Assembly: GCF_000337135.1 (NCBI RefSeq)
Contig: NZ_AOIN01000091.1
Coordinates: 16,334 to 72,019 of the forward strand
Length of the DNA: 55,686 bases
Origin: Natrialba chahannaoensis JCM 10990
GTDB lineage: Archaea; Halobacteriota; Halobacteria; Halobacteriales; Natrialbaceae
Reading direction: 5' to 3'
Every line of letters begins with the position of its first letter. The first letter of the stretch is position 1. The translations under genes were made by a program, and so were the position numbers. The notes under the pieces were generated by a model. That model was not told where the DNA came from and made no database searches. It saw only the letters and a list, made by a program, of their open reading frames with translations. Of this stretch, positions 26,999-34,924 are shown in pieces.

Positions 26999-28330
26999 AT
27001 GTCATCGATCACTGTCGACCCACCAACCGTCTCCGGCTCGACACTCGAGTGCGACATCAGCACGTCCTCAGATCTGTGCCGTTTCTTTACCGACGAACCG
27101 TTCCGGGTGAGTTACGACCGACCGCTCGAGGGCGTACCGGAAGGCATTCTCGTGATCCCCGTCCTCGCGCAAGTTTGTCCGGTCGCGTGGGCCAACGGCG
27201 CAGACGTCTACGTCGAGGAAGTGGACGCAGCGTTCGCGCACGCACTTGAAGACGTGCAGGCGTCACTGTGTGCAATGCACGGCTTCCTCGAGGGCGGGGA
27301 GCTGTACGCGAAGCAAGTAACGGAACAGGAGCCTGCGGCAGACGAAACCAATGGTACGGACGCCGACAGCGCCCTTCTTTTCACCGGCGGCGTCGATTCC
27401 ACCTGCTCGTACGTCCGCCACCGCAAGGAGACCCCGACGCTCGTCAGCATCCGCGGCTGGACCATCACCATGGACCCCACAGACGACCAGGACTGGACCC
27501 ACCTCCGCGATCGCGTCACCGATTTCGCTGCCGAGCGCGATCTCGACACCGCCTTCATCGAAACCAACGCCCTCTCCGCGCTCGACCACGCCATGCTGCT
27601 CGCCCACTACAAGCGCTACGTCGACGGTGCCTGGTACAGCTCCGTCGGCCACGGACTGGGCCTCCTCGGTCTCTGTGCGCCTATGGCGTACACTCGAAAC
27701 ATCGACGACCTCTACGTCGCCGCCACTCACTGGGACGGCATCGAACTCGAGTGGGGCTCGCGCCCAGATATCGACGACAACGTGCGCTGGACGGGGACGC
27801 AGTGTCACCACGACGCCTACGAGCTGACCCGACAGGAACGCCTCGACGCGATTGCAGAGTACGTCGCAAGCGACGCGCCCGAACTGGAACTGCAGACCTG
27901 CAACACGCGGATGGATGGCAACTGCGGGCGCTGTGAGAAGTGTTATCGGACCGCCGTCGGCCTGCGCCTGTCGGGACTCGAACCGACGGCGCATGGCTAC
28001 CCGTTCGACGAGTCGGACTACCGTGAGCTACGGACCGCACTCGAGCGTGGGCGGTGGGTTCTCGGCCAGGACGAACGGTACATGTGGGAGGATATCCGCG
28101 AGCGGGTTCGCGAGACCGACCGCGAGCCAGAGTCGGCCGCCGAGCATGAGTTTTTCGAGTGGCTGGAGACGGCGGATTTGAACGCGCTCGTCTCAGAGTC
28201 GGGGCCGCCGCTCTCCCATCGAGTGCTACGCGCGGGCGCGAGGAACGCACCGACGCCGGTCTATAATGCGGCGTATCCAGCCTGGAAGGCGATGAAAACG
28301 GGATTGCATCGAGTTCGGATAGGGCGATAG
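26999..28330 (+). CDS. PP-loop ATP pyrophosphatase (QueC-like) in a surface-glycan region
   Basis: A 443-residue cytoplasmic protein. After a 120-residue N-terminal domain of unknown type, residues 128-135 (FTGGVDST) form the PP-loop that binds ATP for adenylation. Further on, cysteines 301, 309, 312 and 315 (CNTRMDGNCGRCEKC) have the spacing of the zinc site in QueC, the 7-cyano-7-deazaguanine synthase. However, the protein is twice the length of QueC and has its own N-terminal domain, so I do not call it QueC. PP-loop enzymes adenylate a carboxylate or amide and then replace AMP with a nucleophile. Neighbours suggest a sugar or surface-polymer substrate. ATG 26999 fits the domain start. Confidence 0.75.
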   Translation: MSSITVDPPTVSGSTLECDISTSSDLCRFFTDEPFRVSYDRPLEGVPEGILVIPVLAQVCPVAWANGADVYVEEVDAAFAHALEDVQASLCAMHGFLEGGELYAKQVTEQEPAADETNGTDADSALLFTGGVDSTCSYVRHRKETPTLVSIRGWTITMDPTDDQDWTHLRDRVTDFAAERDLDTAFIETNALSALDHAMLLAHYKRYVDGAWYSSVGHGLGLLGLCAPMAYTRNIDDLYVAATHWDGIELEWGSRPDIDDNVRWTGTQCHHDAYELTRQERLDAIAEYVASDAPELELQTCNTRMDGNCGRCEKCYRTAVGLRLSGLEPTAHGYPFDESDYRELRTALERGRWVLGQDERYMWEDIRERVRETDREPESAAEHEFFEWLETADLNALVSESGPPLSHRVLRAGARNAPTPVYNAAYPAWKAMKTGLHRVRIGR

Positions 28331-28384
28331 GGAGAGAGTATCGGTGACGCGCAGAATTATGTCCCGGACGGTCGTAGCACACCT

Positions 28385-28615
28385 ATGGAGTCTGCGCCTG
28401 GGAACTCGGCAGGGTCGACTCGGAACGAGATGCTCGATCTCGTGTTGTTGGCCGTCTTCTGGTTGTTCTTCGCGCTGCTTACAGCGACCGTTGCCGTCGT
28501 CGTTCTCTCGATAGCCGGCGTGGACGGGGATGCCTATTTCACGGAAGTGTACGTCGGGGTGATGCTTCTCGGGCTGGGCTGGTACGTTTTCGCCGGCAGA
28601 TCGCTCCGCGCGTGA
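28385..28615 (+). CDS. Small two-helix membrane protein
   Basis: A 76-residue protein with a polar N-terminus, one long hydrophobic stretch at about 17-43 (MLDLVLLAVFWLFFALLTATVAVVVLSIAGV) and another at about 54-69. It begins 55 bases downstream of the PP-loop gene on the same strand and may share its transcript. I recognise no family. The hydrophobic pattern and codon use support a real gene. Confidence 0.6.
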   Translation: MESAPGNSAGSTRNEMLDLVLLAVFWLFFALLTATVAVVVLSIAGVDGDAYFTEVYVGVMLLGLGWYVFAGRSLRA

Positions 28616-28665
28616 GGGTAATACACATGGATTCTGTCGATCCCAAACCGGAGACACAGGAGTTG

Positions 28666-29100
28666 TTACCCGTCCAGTTCCTCGTCAGGATCATCGTCCC
28701 GGTTGACCTCACCGGGCGTGATTTCGATGGGGTGAACATCGCCTTCGCCCCCACCTTCACCGGCCCGGCCGCGCTCGCCGCGGCCACCCTCTTTCTCCCC
28801 GCCGACCGGAATTTTTGTTCGGAGCGAGGAGGCGAACGACTGCACCTGATCCGCAACCGTCTGGACCTCTGACTGGAACTCCTCGACGGAGCGTTCGACG
28901 TAGTGAACGCGACGGGAGGGAATCCGGCGAACGATGTCGTTTCCCTCATCGTCCTCGTCCGTCTTGATGATCCAGTGGTCCTGGAAGTACGCAATGTGCT
29001 CGTTCGGGACCGTCTTGCTGACTGCGTCTTCGTTCGGTTCGTCATAGACGATCGTTGCCTCACCGAGGTCGCGCTCGAGTTCGAGGTCCTCGTCGACCAT
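28666..29100 (-). CDS. Conserved haloarchaeal protein of unknown function
   Basis: A 144-residue acidic protein starting MVDEDLELERDLGEATIVYDEPNEDAVSKTVPNEHIAYFQDHWIIKTDEDDEGNDIVRRIPSRRVHYVERSVEEFQSEVQTVADQVQSFASSLRTKI. The first 75 residues look like a small beta domain; residues 76-98 form a helix. The last 45 are a Gly/Glu/Arg low-complexity tail (GGRGERGRAGEGGGEG). I chose ATG 29100; the frame runs further upstream, but that part looks non-coding. I believe close relatives occur in other haloarchaea but cannot name the family. Confidence 0.65.
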   Translation of the reverse strand: MVDEDLELERDLGEATIVYDEPNEDAVSKTVPNEHIAYFQDHWIIKTDEDDEGNDIVRRIPSRRVHYVERSVEEFQSEVQTVADQVQSFASSLRTKIPVGGEKEGGRGERGRAGEGGGEGDVHPIEITPGEVNRDDDPDEELDG

Positions 29101-29228
29101 AGTGAATAAACGAACGCGAGTGGCGTAGCCGCTGTGCTTGCAAGGCGCTGTCCCTAGTGAATCCGGACAGTTGCGTCGTGTGGGGAGAACGAAGAATGGA
29201 GAGAAGAAAACGATGAAAAACAGCGACC

Positions 29229-29708
29229 TTACTCCGCTTTCTCCCGTTCTGCAGAACACTCAAAGCTTCGCCAGATGCTGAGTGTCGATCCAAGGTCCAT
29301 CCGCGGGTCGCCGATTAGCACCCGCATCTCGACACAGTCATACTCGTACTCGCGCAGGTCTACCGTCCGACCCTCATCTCGAGACTGGGTGTCTAACCAG
29401 GTACGGATCCTGTACGCACCAGCCTCGGTTGGGTAGCCTTCGAACGCGCCGTCGGACCAGTTGTCGTTCCCCCACTCGGTCGTGTCTTCATCGGCTGACG
29501 GAACTTCGACTGAGTCGCGATACACACGCTCATCATCGTCGGTGATTTCCACGGAGACTGTCTGGGATTCCTGAACGTAGTTCACAACCTGAAGCTGTTC
29601 CAGTCGCATCTCGTTCGGTGAGCTCTCACCAGTTAGACAGCCAGCAAGTACCAGCGATGAACAGACACCAACTGCCCGAAGTGCCTGCCGTCTGGTGTGT
29701 GGGGACAT
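29229..29708 (-). CDS. Predicted Tat-exported lipoprotein of unknown function
   Basis: A 159-residue protein with the signal MSPHTRRQALRAVGVCSSLVLAGCLTGESS. Twin arginines at 6-7 and the lipobox LAGC (Cys near 24) predict Tat export and lipid anchoring outside the cell, as is common for haloarchaeal lipoproteins. The mature part looks like a single beta-sandwich: LQVVNYVQESQTVSVEITDDDERVYRDSVEVP, then AGAYRIRTWLDTQSRDEGRTVDLREYEYDCVEMRVLI. No enzyme motif is seen. It lies between the 28666 gene and the phosphoesterase, all on the same strand but spaced about 100 bases apart. Confidence 0.75.
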   Translation of the reverse strand: MSPHTRRQALRAVGVCSSLVLAGCLTGESSPNEMRLEQLQVVNYVQESQTVSVEITDDDERVYRDSVEVPSADEDTTEWGNDNWSDGAFEGYPTEAGAYRIRTWLDTQSRDEGRTVDLREYEYDCVEMRVLIGDPRMDLGSTLSIWRSFECSAEREKAE

Positions 29709-29806
29709 ACAGGAAAAATAACTGATCCGCGGTATAACTTTTTTCGTCCCAAGATATTTAGTGGGCAACGAGACCGACGGGAAGCAGTGATCGAGAGTTG
29801 AGTGTG

Positions 29807-31405
29807 CTACTCCATGTACCCAAGTCCCTTCAACCGATCCTCAACGTCGGTAAAGTCATCGTCGACCGAATCGGCTGTCTGGGGTTGGTCGACCGACGTT
29901 CGCTCGACTTTCGTCTTCGACGGAGTCGCCGATGTCTCGAAGGCGTCGAACAGCACCCGCCCGTCGACGTTCTGTGGAACCGGCTCGCCGATCCCATGTA
30001 AGAGCGTCGGCGCAACGTCGACTACGCGCGCGCCGCGGAGCGTAGCCCCGGGTTCGATCGACGGTCCGCGACAGAGGATGATCCCTTCGTTTCGGTGGCT
30101 CGCAGCGTAGGTTCCGGTGTCGCCGAACGGCTGGTCCGTAATCGCATTTCGGCAATCGTAACCATGGACACCGTTGACGACAAGATCTGGCGAGTCCGGA
30201 TCGGTCGGGAACAGCTCGTCACCGTCGTCGATTCTGAGCACTGGCTCGTCGTCCTCGTCGGTGACCGACTCGAAGAGGTCCACCAGTTCCGCCTTGACCC
30301 GCGGTACCTCAGACGGCGAGACGGTGCCGTCCGCAAAGCGCTCGCTGTCGTTGATGTAACAGTTTCCTGCCCCGTGGACGAACGCCGTCGTCTCCTCGTA
30401 ATTCACGTCGTAAAGCGCGTGGTCTCCCGGAATCTGCTCGGCTACCGAGTCGACCAGCTTCCGCGGCAGCGTCGAGACCAGCAACTCCTCGGAGATGCCG
30501 ATTTTTCCGAGGAAATCGGTAATTCGATCCCGAGAAATCCCCAGGCTTGCGAGCGCACCCCGCGTTCCCTCGTCCTCGCGTCGCACCAGGTAGCCCTCTC
30601 GCTCCAGAATGTGATTGATGTAGACGAGTTCGTGAATCGGCCCGAAGCCGTGATCCGAGACGACGTAGAGGTCCGCCTCGTGTCGGTCGGTGTACTCGAG
30701 TACCTCGCCGAGGATGTCGTCGAGCTTTCGGTAGTGGGCGAGGATTCGGTCCATGTCCCAGATAAGGTGCTGGAACCGGTCGGGAGCGGTGTAGACGAAG
30801 AAGAACAGTCGCCAGTCGTCGCCGGCGCGGTCCATCTGGAGTTGCATGAGTTCACGCCGCGTCGCGAGCATGTCGTCGACGGCGACCTCGAAGTCGTCGA
30901 GGCGGTCGGCGTACTCGGGGTAGTCGAGACTGATCTCGTAGTCGGGAATCTGGGCCTCGATCTCGGACTGGAGGTCGGCAGGGACGGCGAACTGCTGGTC
31001 GGTCGAGGGAGTCATCATGCCGGTAACCATGCTCCCGCCATCCTCGGGATCGTGTGCGGGATAGGTCATTGGCACGTTACCGACATGGGCGGGCGGGAGG
31101 AGCTCCCAGAGTGTAGGTTGGGTGATGTCGTGACTCGTGTACATTTCGTGTGAGTACTCACTCGAGAGGTTCTGGAAGCCGTAGACACCGTGCTTGTCGG
31201 CCCAGACGCCGGTCGCGATAGAGGGCCAGGCGAGTGGTGTCGTTGGCGGGCGGGTGCTCTCGAGTGTGCCGCTCGCGCCTTCCTCGCGGAGTCTGGCGAA
31301 GTTGGGTAGTTCCCCCTCGTCGCTCCATCGTTCGATCAATCGCCACGGTACGCCGTCGAGTCCGAGCACGAATGCTTGCCCGGAGGGGTGAGTAGATCCG
31401 CTCAT
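29807..31405 (-). CDS. Alkaline-phosphatase-superfamily phosphoesterase (copy 2)
   Basis: A 532-residue enzyme of the same superfamily as the product of 10566-12200. Metal and nucleophile regions are visible: FVLGLDGVPWRLI near residue 15, STRPPTTPLAWPSIATGVWADKHGVYGF at about 50-77, and LYVVSDHGFGPIHELVYINHIL near 245. It ends VEDRLKGLGYME, matching its homologue. There is no signal peptide, so it is likely cytoplasmic. Superfamily members hydrolyse phosphomonoesters or diesters, including nucleotide sugars and lipid-linked phosphates; which one applies here is unknown. An ATAACAAA element lies 44 bases upstream and another, divergent, serves the deacetylase operon. Confidence 0.85.
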   Translation of the reverse strand: MSGSTHPSGQAFVLGLDGVPWRLIERWSDEGELPNFARLREEGASGTLESTRPPTTPLAWPSIATGVWADKHGVYGFQNLSSEYSHEMYTSHDITQPTLWELLPPAHVGNVPMTYPAHDPEDGGSMVTGMMTPSTDQQFAVPADLQSEIEAQIPDYEISLDYPEYADRLDDFEVAVDDMLATRRELMQLQMDRAGDDWRLFFFVYTAPDRFQHLIWDMDRILAHYRKLDDILGEVLEYTDRHEADLYVVSDHGFGPIHELVYINHILEREGYLVRREDEGTRGALASLGISRDRITDFLGKIGISEELLVSTLPRKLVDSVAEQIPGDHALYDVNYEETTAFVHGAGNCYINDSERFADGTVSPSEVPRVKAELVDLFESVTDEDDEPVLRIDDGDELFPTDPDSPDLVVNGVHGYDCRNAITDQPFGDTGTYAASHRNEGIILCRGPSIEPGATLRGARVVDVAPTLLHGIGEPVPQNVDGRVLFDAFETSATPSKTKVERTSVDQPQTADSVDDDFTDVEDRLKGLGYME

Positions 31406-31449
31406 GATTGTCGAGAAACCTGCTGTCGTGGAGGTGGCCCGATGAGCGC

Positions 31450-31457
31450 TTTGTTAT
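31450..31457 (-). promoter_or_regulatory. ATAACAAA element upstream of phosphoesterase copy 2
   Basis: Minus-strand context CTATAACAAAGCGC, 44 bases before the ATG at 31405. It is one half of a divergent pair with 31636-31643. Confidence 0.65.
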
Positions 31458-31635
31458 AGGGAACGTTCACGGACCATTCAGACGAAAATAACGTTGTTCG
31501 GTGACGTTACCGAAAGTGGGTTCGATTCTGACCGCAGCGACGGCAGCGCAAGGAGTCAGCGGCGGCTGATCTTCGAGCGTCGTGTTCGCTCACCATACCA
31601 GCCGTAGTCCGCCGACTGCAGGACAAAAGCAATCA

Positions 31636-31643
31636 ATAACAAA
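31636..31643 (+). promoter_or_regulatory. ATAACAAA element upstream of the polysaccharide deacetylase
   Basis: Plus-strand context AATAACAAAACCGG, 48 bases before the ATG at 31692. Confidence 0.65.
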
Positions 31644-31691
31644 ACCGGCAGGTCGAATCCGTCCAGCGTATGATACGACCGCGTGGTGACC

Positions 31692-32645
31692 AAGATGGGT
31701 AGCGTCGTCTGCTCGTTGGATGCGGAACTTGGGTGGGGGTTTCACGACCTAGAGCCGCTTCCAGCAGAGCGCGTCGAAGCCGGACGGCGCGGCTGGTCGA
31801 CGATGCTCGAGCTGTGCGAAGAGTTCGAGATTCCGGCGACCTGGGCCGTCGTCGGCCACCTCATGCTCGAAAGCTGTGACGGGATTCACGAGGATCACCC
31901 CGCACCCGAGGGCTGGTTCGAGCGCGAACGAACCGACTGGTGGGACCGTCCCGACCTCCGCTTCGGCCGCGATCTCGTCGACGACCTCCTTCAGTCCAGT
32001 GTCGACCACGAGTTTGCCAGCCACTCCTTCTCGCACGTGCTCTTCGGTGCACCCTCAACCGACCGCGAGCTCGCCGTCGCCGAACTCGAGCGCAGCCTCG
32101 AACTCGCCAACCAGTGGGGCCAACACGTCGACTCGTTTATTTACCCCCGAAACGACATCGGCCACCGGGACGTGCTCGCCGAGTTCGGTCTCAGCGCCTA
32201 CCGCGGCACGTCACCGACATACGACGGCGTTCGTGGCCTGTTCGACTCGACCGTCCGCGACCAACCCATGCTCGTCGAGCCGACCGTCGATAAATACGAT
32301 CTGGTGAACGTCCCCGCCTCGATGTTCCTCTTCGGCTTCGAAGGCCCCGCACGAACCGTCGCCGAATCCATCTGGCAGGACCCGATGGTGCTCCAGGCCA
32401 AGCGCGGCATCGACGAGGCCGTCCGAAACGACGGCCTCTTCCACATGTGGTTGCACCCGAACAACCTCACCCACCCCCGCGACAACCGGCGAATGCGCGC
32501 CATACTCGAGTACCTGTCCCGGCGACGAGCGGAGACGGATCTCACGGTGGAAACGATGGCCGACGTTGCCCGGCGAGTGCGTGTTCCACGCGGCGTCGAC
32601 GGTGGAACGGTTGCCGCAGACGGTGGGACGATGGGCGACGATTGA
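31692..32645 (+). CDS. Polysaccharide deacetylase family protein (NodB-like)
   Basis: A 317-residue carbohydrate esterase 4-type protein that would remove N-acetyl groups from glycans using a bound metal. MGSVVCSLDAELGWGFHD carries the first acidic motif, which replaces the usual TFDDG; FASHSFSHVLFG carries the metal-binding His-x-x-x-His; RNDIGHRDVLAEFGLSAYRG and the final MWLHPNNLTHPRDNR fit the family. There is no signal peptide, so it may act on cytoplasmic precursors. I took ATG 31692 rather than the GTG nine bases earlier. It is the first gene of a same-strand run with the oxidoreductase, DUF362 and epimerase genes, though it has its own ATAACAAA element and the next gene has another. 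Confidence 0.82.
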   Translation, partial: KMGSVVCSLDAELGWGFHDLEPLPAERVEAGRRGWSTMLELCEEFEIPATWAVVGHLMLESCDGIHEDHPAPEGWFERERTDWWDRPDLRFGRDLVDDLLQSSVDHEFASHSFSHVLFGAPSTDRELAVAELERSLELANQWGQHVDSFIYPRNDIGHRDVLAEFGLSAYRGTSPTYDGVRGLFDSTVRDQPMLVEPTVDKYDLVNVPASMFLFGFEGPARTVAESIWQDPMVLQAKRGIDEAVRNDGLFHMWLHPNNLTHPRDNRRMRAILEYLSRRRAETDLTVETMADVARRVRVPRGVDGGTVAADGGTMGDD

Positions 32646-32717
32646 TGGAACCAGTTTGACGGTGCGTTCGCACTCTCAGCCGTCTGGTATCCAGTGCGTG
32701 CGGAGAGTACGGCGGCG

Positions 32718-32725
32718 ATAACAAA
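32718..32725 (+). promoter_or_regulatory. ATAACAAA element upstream of the Gfo/Idh oxidoreductase operon
   Basis: Plus-strand context CGATAACAAAGCCCG, 28 bases before the ATG at 32754. Its position supports 32754 over an upstream GTG (32694) that would place it inside the gene. Confidence 0.65.
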
Positions 32726-32753
32726 GCCCGCATACGGCCGGGTATTGGCTACG

Positions 32754-33863
32754 ATGCTCTCGTCAACGATTGGCCGACTAACCGGGACCGGTTCCGACGA
32801 CCTCGCGCTCGGGGTACTCGGCGTCGGAAACATCGGCATGGTTCATCTGAAGTCTGCGCGCTCGATGCCTGGCGTCGAGGTTTGCGCGGTCGCCGACGCA
32901 CTCCCCGAGAACCGCGCCCGAGCAGAGCGCGTCGGCGTTCCCCAGACGTACGACGACTATACGACCCTGCTCGAGCGCGAGGAGCTCGACGCCGCCGTGA
33001 TCGCGCTGCCGCCGTTTCTCCACGCCGACGCGGTCGAACGGGCCGCAGCTGCGGGCGTCGACGTCTTCGTCGAAAAGCCCCTCGCGCGCTCGACCGAGGA
33101 GGCAGATCGCATGCTGGACACCGCACGCGAGGCCGGCATCGCCGTCGGCGTCGATCACACGCTGCGCTACCAGCCCGACATGATCGGCGTCAAGTCAGAG
33201 TTCGAGGACGGCACCGTCGGCCACGTCCCGTACGCATCGATTACCCGGCTCAACGACGGTCCCCTGGGTCGCCCACCCGTCGAGAATGCACCTCCTTCGT
33301 GGCCGCTTGATCCCGACGCTGCCGGCGGCGGCTCGCTACTCGAACTCGGCATCCATTGTTTCGACGTCCTCGAGTGGCTCTTCGGCGAGCTCGAGGTGCA
33401 GGATGCGTCGACCGATTCGACGCTCGATATTCCGGTTGAGGACGCGGCGACGGTGCTCCTGCGGGCACCAGAAACGGAGACATCGATCACGCTGCACTGT
33501 GGCTCCTACCAGTGGGAACAGCTCCCCGAAGTGAACACCAGACTCCGACTCGAGGGGATCACCGGGACGATCAGCAATCAGGACCACCTGCCGCAGAACT
33601 TCTATGCTGGTGCGGCGAAATCGGCGCTGACCAACGTCCTGGGCCGGTTCACAGGCGACGAGCCCGACGTTTTCGGACCCACGTTCTATCTGCAGGCTCA
33701 CTACGAGGCGCTCTCGGCGTTCTGTGAGGCGATTCGCGACGGTGAACGGCCACCAATCGACGGCGAGGACGGCCGGCGAAGCCTCGCACTCGCCGAAACT
33801 GCCGCCGAGCTAGCCGCGGAGAAGAACACCGCAGAACTCGAGCCACTGGAGGTGACCCGGTAA
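32754..33863 (+). CDS. Gfo/Idh/MocA family NAD(P)-dependent sugar oxidoreductase
   Basis: A 369-residue cytoplasmic dehydrogenase acting on sugars or nucleotide sugars. The Rossmann start is ALGVLGVGNIGMVHLKSARSMPGVEVCAVAD (GxGxxG near residue 25). The conserved EKPLARSTEEADRM holds the family Lys of the EKP motif near 105, and GGGSLLELGIHCFDVLEWLFGE near 200 carries the catalytic-region His. It ends LELAEKN-like in ALAETAAELAAEKNTAELEPLEVTR. The stop overlaps the DUF362 gene start by one base (TAATG), showing tight coupling. It differs from the second Gfo/Idh gene at 42923-43945, so the two probably act on different sugars. Confidence 0.85.
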   Translation: MLSSTIGRLTGTGSDDLALGVLGVGNIGMVHLKSARSMPGVEVCAVADALPENRARAERVGVPQTYDDYTTLLEREELDAAVIALPPFLHADAVERAAAAGVDVFVEKPLARSTEEADRMLDTAREAGIAVGVDHTLRYQPDMIGVKSEFEDGTVGHVPYASITRLNDGPLGRPPVENAPPSWPLDPDAAGGGSLLELGIHCFDVLEWLFGELEVQDASTDSTLDIPVEDAATVLLRAPETETSITLHCGSYQWEQLPEVNTRLRLEGITGTISNQDHLPQNFYAGAAKSALTNVLGRFTGDEPDVFGPTFYLQAHYEALSAFCEAIRDGERPPIDGEDGRRSLALAETAAELAAEKNTAELEPLEVTR

Positions 33864-34924
33864 TGGGCCAGTCGAACACTGTTCGTGGCGCACTCGGTAC
33901 CGACGCTGATGGTTCTGCCGGCTCCGATCGTTCCACCCACCCAACTCCCCACGGAAGCTGGACCCCCTCCCTCGACGAACGCCTGTCCGCACTCGAGTCC
34001 CCCGTCGGTGAGGCACTCGGTCCGGTACTCGAGTCCATCGCGGACGAGCCCGACCGGATCACCGTCGTTCCTGACGCGCACTACCCGTTCCATCCCTCGA
34101 CGGGTATGGTAACAGATCCCGCCGTGGTCGGCGCGGTGCTCGATCACCTGTCCTGGCGAACCGACGCCGATCTCGCCGTCGCCGGCGTGAGCACCGAGTG
34201 CATGCCGTTCGAGCGAACAGCGGAGTATCTCGGCTATCCCGATCTCTGCGAGCGAACCGGCGCGGAACTCGTCGACCTCGCGCCGGACAGCCCCGACGGA
34301 GACTTCACGCGACAGGTTTTTCCGGTCGATGACCGCTCGGTTGCGGTTTCGGTCCCGGAACAACTCCACGAGGATACTGTCCTGGTTGTGCCGTCGCTGC
34401 GGCCGACCGACGAGGGGAACGTTGCCGGCGGGATGCGAACGCTTGGCGGGTTCGCAGACGCGGTCGCCGAGTCAGCACCGACCGCCGTCGCCGCAACGCG
34501 TGCGATCGAACCGGCCTGTTGTCTGTTCGACGCGATGACGGCCTACGGTGACGAGCCCTACGCAGCCAACGCGCTGTTCGCGGGGCCAACACCCGTCGTC
34601 GACGCGCTCGCCGCGTCGCTGTTCGGCGCGGGATTCGACGACCGCGTAATCGAACTCGCCCCCGATGCGACCGAGTCGGCGACCGGCGTAGAACCCAGAT
34701 CAGGCTCGTCGCCCCAGATTCGCGTCGAAGCTGTCGGCCGCACGGCAACCGATCCCGCGGTGGATTTCGGGGCTCAACTCGACACCCTCGAAACGCGCCT
34801 GAAAGGAGGGACGCTGCCGCCATCGGACGAGACACATCCTGCCGTCTCGATCGCCTACCGACTGTACGCTGCCGTGGGCGGCGACGCGGTCCCGCCCCAA
34901 CTCGAGTTGCGGGGTGGCAGCTAA
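33863..34924 (+). CDS. DUF362 domain protein
   Basis: A 353-residue protein whose middle part (ITVVPDAHYPFHPSTGMVTDPAVVGAVLDHLSWRTDADLAVAGVSTECMPFERTAEYLGYPDLCERTGAELVDLAPD) has the order of DUF362 proteins: a substrate-like loop, TDP, a helix, an AGVS strand and a helix. Further on, VVPSLRPTDEGNVAGGMRTLGGF and EPACCLFDAMTAYGDEPYAANALFAGPTPVVDALAASLFG fit the same family. The function of DUF362 is largely unknown, and the iron-sulfur clusters present in some members are absent here. It is coupled by TAATG overlaps to both neighbours, so it should act in the same sugar pathway. Its role in a glycan operon is worth testing. Confidence 0.75.
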   Translation: MGQSNTVRGALGTDADGSAGSDRSTHPTPHGSWTPSLDERLSALESPVGEALGPVLESIADEPDRITVVPDAHYPFHPSTGMVTDPAVVGAVLDHLSWRTDADLAVAGVSTECMPFERTAEYLGYPDLCERTGAELVDLAPDSPDGDFTRQVFPVDDRSVAVSVPEQLHEDTVLVVPSLRPTDEGNVAGGMRTLGGFADAVAESAPTAVAATRAIEPACCLFDAMTAYGDEPYAANALFAGPTPVVDALAASLFGAGFDDRVIELAPDATESATGVEPRSGSSPQIRVEAVGRTATDPAVDFGAQLDTLETRLKGGTLPPSDETHPAVSIAYRLYAAVGGDAVPPQLELRGGS

